From contig CAVWQV010000006.1 of the NCBI GenBank assembly GCA_963757115.1, forward strand, positions 806,001 to 870,000: a stretch of 64,000 nt of DNA, in the 5' to 3' direction. The DNA comes from CAVWQV01 sp963757115 (lineage in GTDB: Bacteria; Pseudomonadota; Alphaproteobacteria; Acetobacterales; Acetobacteraceae). The notes below the pieces were generated by a model. The model saw only the letters and a list, made by a program, of their open reading frames with translations. It was not told where the DNA came from and did not search any database. Numbering within the stretch: the first letter of the stretch is position 1; each line of letters starts with the position of its first letter. Shown one piece after another: positions 9,102 to 16,881 of this stretch. Position numbers and translations under genes: made by a program.

Positions 9102-9908
9102 ATGTCGTGGGCGGTTGCGATACTCACTCCCTTGCTGACCGGCTGCGCTGTGTTGGCGCAGAGTGCCCCACGTGACCTCAACGTCCTCTGGGCAGTTGTG
9201 AATGAGGTCTGCGTGCCGGATCAGCGCGTATTTGCGAGTCCGGCGCCCTGTGCCGAGGTCAACGTCACCGACGGCTATGCGATCCTCAAGGATCCCGATC
9301 CCACCGCCCCGACGCACTTCCTGCTAATTCCGACGGCCCGCATCACCGGGATCGAAGACCCAGCAATCCTGTCGCCGCGTGCGCCGAACTATTGGGCTCA
9401 GGCGTGGCGCGCCCGCCGGTATGTCAACCAGTATGCCGGCCGGGTACTCGGACGCGATGAGGTCAGCCTGGCGATCAACTCGGTTTATGGCCGCTCGCAA
9501 GACCAGTTGCATATCCACATTGATTGTATCCGGCCTACGGTAAGGGCAACGCTCCGTGCCCATGCGAGCGCCATTGGCCCAAATTGGGCACCGTTCCCTG
9601 TTCTATTGTCCGGAGAACCGTACCTTGCCAAGCGGATTGAGCGATCCGACCTAGACGGGGTTAATCCGTTTCAGCTGCTGGCAGCCCTCCCGGAAGCCCG
9701 CGGCGTGATGGGCGAAGAAAGTCTGGTCGTCACTGGTGAGACCGGCGCTGGTGGACGCCTGGGGCTCATTTTGCTCGCCGGTCGGAGCGCTCCTGGTTCT
9801 GGCAATAGGTGGGGAGAGGCGCTGCAGGATCATCGTTGTACGCTGGCCCAATCGCCCGAAGGGCGGGTTGCAAACCTCACCAATGTCTACCGCTTTGCTC
9901 GGCTCTGA
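9102..9908 (+). CDS. cdh: CDP-diacylglycerol diphosphatase (lipoprotein-type)
   Basis: From ATG 9102 the product is 268 residues. It opens with a lipoprotein signal ending in LLTGC at residues 11-15, so it is probably anchored in the inner membrane facing the periplasm. An open frame extends 44 codons upstream, but that would bury the signal peptide. The catalytic HIT-like motif QLHIHIDC follows AINSVYGRSQD near residue 135, exactly as in bacterial Cdh enzymes that split CDP-diacylglycerol to CMP and phosphatidate. A second conserved part (PFQLLAALP) lies near residue 190. It stands alone, just divergent from the amidohydrolase gene. The family call is strong. Confidence 0.88.
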   Translation: MSWAVAILTPLLTGCAVLAQSAPRDLNVLWAVVNEVCVPDQRVFASPAPCAEVNVTDGYAILKDPDPTAPTHFLLIPTARITGIEDPAILSPRAPNYWAQAWRARRYVNQYAGRVLGRDEVSLAINSVYGRSQDQLHIHIDCIRPTVRATLRAHASAIGPNWAPFPVLLSGEPYLAKRIERSDLDGVNPFQLLAALPEARGVMGEESLVVTGETGAGGRLGLILLAGRSAPGSGNRWGEALQDHRCTLAQSPEGRVANLTNVYRFARL

Positions 9909-10324
9909 CCAACTAAGTGACAACGAGCGCGATCTTCTCGCTCCGCAGCAGGCGTGCGCATAGGTACCTCGGGGCAGCCACGGGGGTCACAGGCCGAATG
10001 AAGCATTCAGCGCGGTGCCATTCGACGATCGGGCCGGTGAGCAGCCATCCCAGCAAAGGCACTGAATACACGCAACTACCTCGTCTGCGGTTCTACGGTA
10101 CTGAATGGTGAGGATCGCGTTGGGGAAGCCTCTCGCGAGTCGCCCTTAGGGAGCTGGTATTAGGCGCCGCAAGCACCCTCTGAGGGTGTGCGGGAGTCCG
10201 GCCGTGCCGTATCGGACGGTAAGGTCGTCGTCCGTGACGGAGATAGCCGCATGATTGGCGTAAGCCGCGCTACACGGACCTGAACGACGCGCGATCGCAA
10301 TCGTCTGTGTTGCCTGCCGTCAAA

Positions 10325-10361
10325 GCCGGCGGAGGTCCTCGAACGACCTGCCTCCGCCGGC
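10325..10361. repeat. Perfect 11-bp inverted repeat (hairpin)
   Basis: The arm GCCGGCGGAGG at 10325-10335 is exactly complementary to 10351-10361, leaving a 15-base loop. There is no T-run after it, so it is not a classical intrinsic terminator. It could be a protein-binding palindrome, an RNA structure or an element end. Confidence 0.6.
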
Positions 10362-10567
10362 ACTGCGGTTCGCATGGGCTTCGCGCCCCGCCCTCAGCCC
10401 CACCGAGTTTCGGCTGCCCGTCAGATCCCATCGAAGACTCCTAGAGGCTTACGCCGGGCCAGCGCCGACCGACAGATCCGCAACTATCCGTCTCCGCTTA
10501 CTGCCAAAGCTACGCGACCTGGCGTCCTGGGCAGTGCGACCGCTCTCATTATTCTGTCGCCTTCCGA

Positions 10568-10581
10568 CTGATCTGCATCAA
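10568..10581 (+). promoter_or_regulatory. FixK/FNR-type box upstream of phosphoketolase
   Basis: The site reads CTGATCTGCATCAA, a near-palindrome matching the FNR/FixK consensus TTGAT-N4-ATCAA at 9 of 10 half-site bases. It lies 136 bases upstream of the xfp start codon. It is one of six similar sites found in promoter positions in this window. Confidence 0.6.
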
Positions 10582-10716
10582 TGAGCCCCAGCATCTGTTC
10601 GGGCTGACTGCCCCCATCATTCAGGCCGCACTGCCGTGCACTGTCGGTTGCCCCGCGCTCGCGTGTAGGGAGCGGAGTTTTTCGCGGCCGCGGTAGCGAG
10701 ATCATAGGAGCCCACC

Positions 10717-13123
10717 ATGCCGGACGTTCTCTCCCGTAACCAGCGCTCGCTACTCGACGCATACTGGCGGGCCGCGAACTACCTCTCGGTCGGCCAGATC
10801 TATCTCTACGATAACCCCCTCCTGAAGCACCCGCTCACCAAGGACCACATCAAGCCCCGGCTGCTCGGCCATTGGGGAACGACGCCCGGTCTCAACTTCA
10901 TCTATGCGCACCTGAACCGGGTCATCAACGAGCACGATCTCGACATGATCTACGTGACCGGCCCGGGCCATGGCGGCCCCGGGCTGGTCGCCAACGCGTA
11001 TTTGGAGGGCACCTACAGCGAGGTCTATCCGAATATTTCGCAGGACGAAGAGGGCATGACGCATCTCTTCAAGCAATTCTCGTTTCCTGGCGGCATTCCG
11101 AGCCATGTCGCACCCGAGACGCCCGGCTCGATCCATGAGGGCGGCGAGCTGGGATACGCCCTGTCCCACGCGTTCGGCGCGGCATTCGACAACCCCGACC
11201 TGATCGTCGCCTGCGTTGTGGGGGACGGCGAAGCAGAGACCGGGCCGCTGGCGACGAGCTGGCACTCGAACAAATTCCTCAATCCGGCCTCCGACGGTGC
11301 GGTGCTGCCCATCCTGCATCTCAACGGCTACAAGATCGCCAACCCGACCGTGCTCGCGCGCATCAGCCACGAGGAGCTGGACCACCTGTTCCGCGGCTAC
11401 GGCTACACGCCGCACTTCGTCGAGGGGCACGAGCCTGATGCGATGCACGAACTGATGGCGGCGACGCTCGATACCGCCATCGGCGAGATCCGGCGCATCA
11501 AGGCTGAGGCGCGAGGGGGCGACTCCGTCCAGCGCCCGCGCTGGCCGATGATCGTGCTTCGCACCCCGAAGGGCTGGACCTGCCCGAAGGAGATCGACGG
11601 CCGGCGCACCGAGGGTTACTGGCGCGCGCATCAGGTGCCGATGGGCGAGATGCACGACAACCCGTCGCACGTGCGCATCCTCGAAGAGTGGATGAAGAGC
11701 TACCGGCCGGAAGAGCTGTTCGATCGCGGCGGCCGGCTCCGCCCGGAGCTTGCCGAACTCGCGCCCCGTGGCGTCCGGCGAATGAGCGCCAATCCGCACA
11801 CGAATGGCGGCGCGGTGATGCGCGACCTCCGCCTGCCGGACTTCCGCGACTACGCGATCAAGGTTCCCGCTCCCGGCGCGGTGGTCGCGGAGGCGACGCG
11901 CGTGATGGGCGGATTTCTGCGCGACGTGCTGACGATGAACGTGGAGGCGCGCAACTTCCGCCTGTTCAGTCCCGACGAGAGCAACTCGAACCGCTGGCAG
12001 GACGCGCTCGAGGTCACCGACCGTGTCTGGATGGCCGAAATCGAGCCCTATGACGACCATCTCGCCCCCGAGGGACGCGTGATGGAGGTGCTGAGCGAGC
12101 ATCAATGCCAGGGCTGGCTGGAAGGCTATCTGCTCACCGGCCGGCACGGCTTCTTTTCGTGCTACGAGGCGTTCATCCACATCATCGACTCGATGTTCAA
12201 CCAGCACGCCAAGTGGCTGAAGGTCTGCAACGAGATCGGATGGCGGCGCCCGATCGCCTCGCTCAACTACCTGCTGTCGAGCCATGTCTGGCGGCAGGAC
12301 CATAACGGGTTCAGCCACCAGGACCCCGGCTTCATCGACCATGTCATCAACAAGAAGGCCGAGGTCGTGCGCGTCTATCTGCCGCCCGACGCCAACTGCC
12401 TGCTTTCGGTCACCGACCATTGCCTGCGCAGCCGGAACTACGTGAACGTGGTCGTTGCCGGGAAGCAACCCGCGCCGCAATGGCTGAGCATGGACGATGC
12501 CATAAAGCACTGCACCGTCGGCTTAGGAATCTGGGATTGGGCGAGCAACGATCGTGGCGGCGAGCCCGACGTCGTGATGGCTTGCTGCGGCGACGTACCA
12601 ACGCTCGAGACGCTGGCCGCGGTCGATCTCCTGCGCCAGCACGCGCCCGACCTGAAGGTTCGGGTCATCAACGTCGTCGACCTGATGAAGCTGCAGCCGG
12701 AGAGCGAGCATCCGCACGGGCTTTCGGACCGCGACTTCGATGCGCTGTTCACCACGAACAAGCCGATCATCTTCGCTTTCCACGGCTATCCCTGGCTGAT
12801 CCACCGGCTGACCTACCGCCGGCACGGACACGCCAACCTGCACGTTCGCGGCTACAAGGAGGAAGGCACGACGAGCACGCCGTTCGACATGTGCGTGATG
12901 AACGATCTCGACCGCTTTCATCTGGTCGAGGACGTCATCGACCGCGTGCCCAATCTCGCCGTGCGGGCCGCTTACGCGAAGCAGGCGATCCAGCAACAGG
13001 CTGATCGAGCACAAGCAATACATTGCCCGCTACGGCGACGACATGCCGGAGATCACCAGCTGGTCATGGGGACAAGCGGCGGCCAGCACGGGGTCCCGCT
13101 CGACGGAGGGCGACAATGTGTGA
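10717..13123 (+). CDS. xfp: Xylulose-5-phosphate/fructose-6-phosphate phosphoketolase (C-terminal frameshift)
   Basis: The protein is recognisable over about 800 residues. It has the ThDP-binding N-terminal domain with GPGHGG near residue 87, PETPGSIHEGGELGY near 146 and the ThDP/metal motif GDGEAETGP near 178. Middle sections include SFSCYEAF-like GFFSCYEAF, SSHVWRQDHNGFSHQDPG and HGYPWLIHRLTYRRHG. Phosphoketolase splits xylulose-5-P or fructose-6-P with phosphate, giving acetyl phosphate. At about 12993-13005 the frame breaks. The uninterrupted frame runs on to 13218, but the family-typical end (LIEHKQYI, then YGDDMPEI) is encoded in another frame ending at 13123. One indel therefore affects the last 40 residues. 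The gene starts an apparent operon with the HAD phosphatase and GH65 genes. Confidence 0.9.
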
Positions 13124-13153
13124 TCGGCGGCGTGCGGCAAGGTGCGCGCCGCA

Positions 13154-13882
13154 ATGAGTGCCGGGTTCCTCGCGGCGATCTTCGACGTGGACGGCGTGCT
13201 GGTCGATTCGCCGCATGAGCGCGCCTGGCGCGAGGCGCTCGCCGGCTTCGCCGATCCGGCCGGGTTCACGACCGCATTCTATCAGGCGCATGTCGCGGGC
13301 AAGCCGCGGATGGAGGGAGCACGGTCGGCTCTCGAACGGCTCGGAGTGCCAAACGCCGCCATCCGCGCCGAGGAATACGCAGAGAAGAAGCAGGCGCTGA
13401 TCGACCGGCTGATCGAGGAGGGGAGCTTCGAGGCGTTCCCCGACGCGGTGCGCCTTGCGGCCAGGCTGCACGCGGCGGGGCTGAAGCTGGCGCTCGCCTC
13501 GTCGTCAAAGAACGCCGAGGCGATGCTGCGCCAGATCGAGCTGCCGGACGGCCGCCCTCTGCTGCCGCTGTTCGAGGCCGATCTCAGCGGCCGCGAGGTG
13601 CCGCGCGGCAAGCCGGATCCCGCGCTGTTCCTGCTCGCGGCGGAGGCGTTACGGATTGCGCCGGAACGTTGCGTAGTCGTGGAGGATGCGCCCTCAGGCA
13701 TTCGCGCGGCCCGCGCGGGCGCGATGGCGGCCCTCGGCATCGCGCGGCTGCACGACGAAGCTCTTTTGCGCGATGCCGGCGCCGACCTCGTGCTCACCAG
13801 TCTGGACCAACTCGACGTCGCCGCGCTGGCGAGTGGCGCGATCCGCGCGCGGCAGAAAGCGGAGCCCGCTTCCAATGTCTGA
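13154..13882 (+). CDS. HAD-family phosphatase, beta-phosphoglucomutase-like
   Basis: This 242-residue protein starts at ATG 13154; an in-frame GTG lies 12 bases upstream. It has HAD motif I FDVDGVLVDS (residues 9-18), motif II ASSS near 117, a GKPDP loop near 153, and EDAPSGIRAARAG near 178 as motifs III/IV. The family includes beta-phosphoglucomutases that interconvert beta-glucose-1-P and glucose-6-P. Its stop overlaps the start of the GH65 phosphorylase gene by 8 bases, so the two are translationally coupled. Because inverting disaccharide phosphorylases release beta-glucose-1-P, a mutase role is the best inference, although HAD sequence alone cannot exclude a simple sugar phosphatase. Confidence 0.85.
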   Translation: MSAGFLAAIFDVDGVLVDSPHERAWREALAGFADPAGFTTAFYQAHVAGKPRMEGARSALERLGVPNAAIRAEEYAEKKQALIDRLIEEGSFEAFPDAVRLAARLHAAGLKLALASSSKNAEAMLRQIELPDGRPLLPLFEADLSGREVPRGKPDPALFLLAAEALRIAPERCVVVEDAPSGIRAARAGAMAALGIARLHDEALLRDAGADLVLTSLDQLDVAALASGAIRARQKAEPASNV

Positions 13883-16160
13883 GGTATTGGAACCGACCTC
13901 GGACCCGGAATGGGTTCTCCATGTGGAGGGCTACAACGCCCTGACGGAAAACGAGGTCGAATCGCGTTTCGCGTTCGGAAACGGGTTTCTCGGCATGCGC
14001 GCCGCCCGGTCGGTGGCCCGCGGGCCGACATGGACCAGCTGGCTCAAGTACATCCGCTGGGCGTCGTGGCCCCGCTGCTACGTCGCCGGGTTGTTCGACA
14101 TTCCGAACACTGAGCCGGCGGTGCCGGCGCTGGTGCCCGTCCCTGATTGGTCGCGCATCCAGATCGTGCTGGACGGAAAGCCGGTGACGGGGCGCGAGGG
14201 CCAGGTCCTTCGCTTGGTGCGCACGTTGGACATGCGCCGCGGACTGGTCGCCGCGGCCGCGACGGACCGCACGCCTTCCGGTGTCACCATCACCGGTCGC
14301 GAGATCCGTCTGTTGTCGCTCGCGGATCGTGCCATCGGACTTCAGCTTCAGCGCTACGTGATCGATCGCGACGGCGTCGAGGTGCGCGCCGAAGCCAATT
14401 TCGAGATGGCCGGACTCGGCATGGCCCCCGAGTTCTTGCAAGCGGATCTGGGCGCGTGGCGGACGGAGGGCACGGGAAAAGGTGTTGCTATGGCGGGGCA
14501 CGCCGTCCTGCGCCTCGACGGCGAGGTTGTCGCCCCCGAACGCCCCTTCCCGCTGCGCTGGGTCTGGCGCTGGCGTTCGGTGGCCGGGCAGGTGGCCGAG
14601 TTCGAGCGGCTCATCGCGGTGGCACGGGCCGATACGCCGGAGGAGGATCCGGCGCCTCGGGCGAGAGAGGCTCTGGCGCGCAACGTGTCACTCGGCTGGC
14701 GCGCGGTGCTCGAGGCGCACGAGGCCGCGTGGGACGCGCGCTGGGCCGCGGGCGGCGTCGGAATCGAAGGCGACGAGGGGATGCAGCGCGCTGCGCGCTT
14801 CGCCGTCTACCATTTGACCAGCGCCGCCAACCCCGCGGACGAACGCGTCTCGATCGGCGCGCGCGGCCTTACCGGCGATGCTTATTTCGGTCATGTATTC
14901 TGGGACACCGAGATCTACCTGCTGCCCTTCTACACCGCGACCTGGCCGGAAGCGGCCCGGGCGCTCCTGATGTACCGCTACCACACGCTTCCAGGAGCGC
15001 GCGCGAAGGCGGCGCACTTCGGCTACAAGGGCGCGCTTTATGCGTGGGAGTCGGCCGATACCGGCGAGGAAACCACGCCGGAGCACATCCTTGGCCCCGA
15101 CGGTGAGCCGATCGAGGTGCTCACTGGCAGGATGGAGCACCACATCAGCGCCGACGTCGCCTACGCGGTATGGCAATATTGGCGGGCTACCGGGGACGAC
15201 GACTTCTTCCTTCGCGCCGGAGCGGAGATCGTTCTCGACACGGCGCGGTTCTGGGCTTCCCGCGCGAAGGCCGAGTCGGACGGCCAGCGGCACATCCGGC
15301 ACGTCATCGGGCCGGACGAATACCACGAGGATGTGGACGACAATGCCTTCACCAACGTGATGGCCCGCTGGAATCTCGCGCGCGGGCTGGAGACGATGGA
15401 GCTGCTTTGCAGCCGCTGGCCCGAGCGGGCTGCGGAGCTGCAGGAGAGGCTCGCGCTCGGCGAAGCGGAGCTGGCCGATTGGCGCAGCGCCGCCTCCCGC
15501 ATCCCGACCGGCCTCGACCCGACGACCGGCCTCTACGAGCAGTTTGCCGGTTTCCACAAGCTCGAACCGTTCGACCTCAGGGCCTATGCGCATCATACGG
15601 TGCCGATCGACGTGGTGATAGGCCGCGAGCGCACCCAGCGCTCGCAAGTGGTCAAGCAAGCCGACGTAGTGGCGCTGATCGCGCTTCTGCCGCAAGAATT
15701 CCCGGGCACGATGCCGGAAGCGAACTTCCGCCACTACGAACCGCGTTGCGCGCATGGAAGCTCGCTGAGCGCGGCCATGCATGCGCTCGTTGCGGCACGC
15801 CTCGGCGATTCCGAGATGGCGCTCCGCTATCTGCGTGAGACCGCGGCGCTCGATCTCGATCCCGACCCCAACACAGCAGGAGGCATCCGCATCGCGGGGC
15901 TCGGCGGCCTTTGGCAAGCAGTGGTGCTCGGGTTCGGCGGCGTCGACCTCGGCGGCGAGACGCTGGGCATCGACCCGCGGCTGCCACCGCAATGGCAGTC
16001 CCTGTCGTTCCGCGTGTGCTGGAGGGGCCGGACGGTGGCGGTGCGGATCTCGGGCCGGACAGTTGAAGCGGAGCTTATGGTGGGAGAGCCGATGGCAATC
16101 GTGCTGGCGGGTACCACGCGGCATCTCTTGCCCGGGGCAGTGGTTCAGGTCTCGCTTTAG
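13875..16160 (+). CDS. Glycoside hydrolase family 65 protein, first copy (disaccharide phosphorylase-like)
   Basis: From ATG 13875 the protein has 761 residues and the GH65 layout: an N-terminal beta-sandwich with ESRFAFGNGFLGMR (about residues 28-41), a linker, an (alpha/alpha)6 barrel and a short C-terminal sheet. Barrel motifs include GHVFWDTEIYLLPF near 340 and GPDEYHEDVDDNAFTN, whose Glu482 corresponds to the general acid of GH65 phosphorylases. KQADVV near 595 is part of the phosphate-binding region in known members. The product is probably beta-glucose-1-P from maltose, trehalose or kojibiose; the sequence does not tell which. GC content is very high, like the operon around it. It overlaps the HAD gene, which supports a shared pathway. 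Confidence 0.88.
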   Translation: MSEVLEPTSDPEWVLHVEGYNALTENEVESRFAFGNGFLGMRAARSVARGPTWTSWLKYIRWASWPRCYVAGLFDIPNTEPAVPALVPVPDWSRIQIVLDGKPVTGREGQVLRLVRTLDMRRGLVAAAATDRTPSGVTITGREIRLLSLADRAIGLQLQRYVIDRDGVEVRAEANFEMAGLGMAPEFLQADLGAWRTEGTGKGVAMAGHAVLRLDGEVVAPERPFPLRWVWRWRSVAGQVAEFERLIAVARADTPEEDPAPRAREALARNVSLGWRAVLEAHEAAWDARWAAGGVGIEGDEGMQRAARFAVYHLTSAANPADERVSIGARGLTGDAYFGHVFWDTEIYLLPFYTATWPEAARALLMYRYHTLPGARAKAAHFGYKGALYAWESADTGEETTPEHILGPDGEPIEVLTGRMEHHISADVAYAVWQYWRATGDDDFFLRAGAEIVLDTARFWASRAKAESDGQRHIRHVIGPDEYHEDVDDNAFTNVMARWNLARGLETMELLCSRWPERAAELQERLALGEAELADWRSAASRIPTGLDPTTGLYEQFAGFHKLEPFDLRAYAHHTVPIDVVIGRERTQRSQVVKQADVVALIALLPQEFPGTMPEANFRHYEPRCAHGSSLSAAMHALVAARLGDSEMALRYLRETAALDLDPDPNTAGGIRIAGLGGLWQAVVLGFGGVDLGGETLGIDPRLPPQWQSLSFRVCWRGRTVAVRISGRTVEAELMVGEPMAIVLAGTTRHLLPGAVVQVSL

Positions 16161-16221
16161 CAGACCGTAGCGCACACCGACGCCGGGTGAAACGAGTAGC
16201 GCGCGGGCTTTCCGCAGGGGA

Positions 16222-16797
16222 ATGAGCGGGATGGATGTGTTTGCGATTAGGCACGGGGAGACCGAATGGAGCATCACCGGCCAGCACACCGGCAGGACAG
16301 ACATACCGCTGACCGACAACGGACGCCAGCTCGCCAAGCGGCTACAACCGGCACTCGCTAAAGAGGTGTTCGCGCTCGTGCTCGCCAGTCCGCTTCAGCG
16401 CGCACGAGAGACTTGCGAATTGGCCGGACTCGGCTCTCGCGCCACCATCGACCCCGATTTGGCGGAGTGGGATTACGGCGACTATGAGGGTGTGACGTCC
16501 CAGCAGATCCACGAGCACACGCCCGACTGGCTGCTGTTTCGAGACGGATGCCCAGGCGGCGAATTGCCAGAACAAGTCGGCGCACGCGCCGATCAAGTGA
16601 TTGCACGGGCTCGCGGGACCGGTGGCAACGTCGCTCTGTTTGCGCACGGTCACATCCTGCGCGTACTCGCGGCACGCTGGATCGGGCTGCCGGCGGTTGC
16701 GGGCCAACATTTCCTTCTCGGCACGGGGACTTTATGCGTCCTGGGCCACTACCGGGAAATCCCAGCTATTAGTATTTGGAACGGGCCGGTAGCTTGA
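16222..16797 (+). CDS. Histidine phosphatase family protein (phosphoglycerate mutase-like)
   Basis: This 191-residue protein has the catalytic RHGETEWS near residue 10, SPLQRARET near 54, an acidic DLAEWDYGDYEG segment, and AHGHILRVLAARW near 140. These are the phosphate-pocket residues of the branch-1 histidine phosphatases. Such proteins are usually sugar-phosphate or cofactor phosphatases, and the compact size makes a glycolytic mutase unlikely. ATG 16231 is an alternative start with better ribosome-site spacing. It lies between the two GH65 genes on the same strand, so dephosphorylation of a sugar phosphate from that pathway is a reasonable inference. Confidence 0.85.
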   Translation: MSGMDVFAIRHGETEWSITGQHTGRTDIPLTDNGRQLAKRLQPALAKEVFALVLASPLQRARETCELAGLGSRATIDPDLAEWDYGDYEGVTSQQIHEHTPDWLLFRDGCPGGELPEQVGARADQVIARARGTGGNVALFAHGHILRVLAARWIGLPAVAGQHFLLGTGTLCVLGHYREIPAISIWNGPVA

Positions 16798-16881
16798 CAG
16801 TGGTTCGGAAGTGCCGCCATCCGGTCGGGGAGAATTGGTGAACCTGACGGATCCGATGCTGGATTATCAAGGGAAGGCACA

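Larger units (their letters stand above)
9909..10716. other. Long intergenic region upstream of phosphoketolase
   Basis: No gene is convincing in these 808 bases. The region holds a strong 11-bp inverted repeat (10325-10361) and a FixK/FNR-type box (10568-10581), both listed separately, and so probably contains the promoter of the downstream phosphoketolase operon. Confidence 0.5.

Noticed and set aside
10160..10570. Small open frames upstream of phosphoketolase
   Set aside because: No ribosome sites, no family, and they overlap the hairpin; treated as regulatory DNA.
10750..12510. 586-codon minus-strand open frame
   Set aside because: Antisense to phosphoketolase with a His/Val/Arg-rich composition typical of such shadows.
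14688..16337. 549-codon minus-strand open frame
   Set aside because: Antisense to the first GH65 gene; no conserved motif.
16161..16881. FNR-type boxes before the histidine phosphatase and second GH65 genes
   Set aside because: No sequence near YTGAB-N4-RTCAR was found in these promoters, so the regulon was not extended to them.
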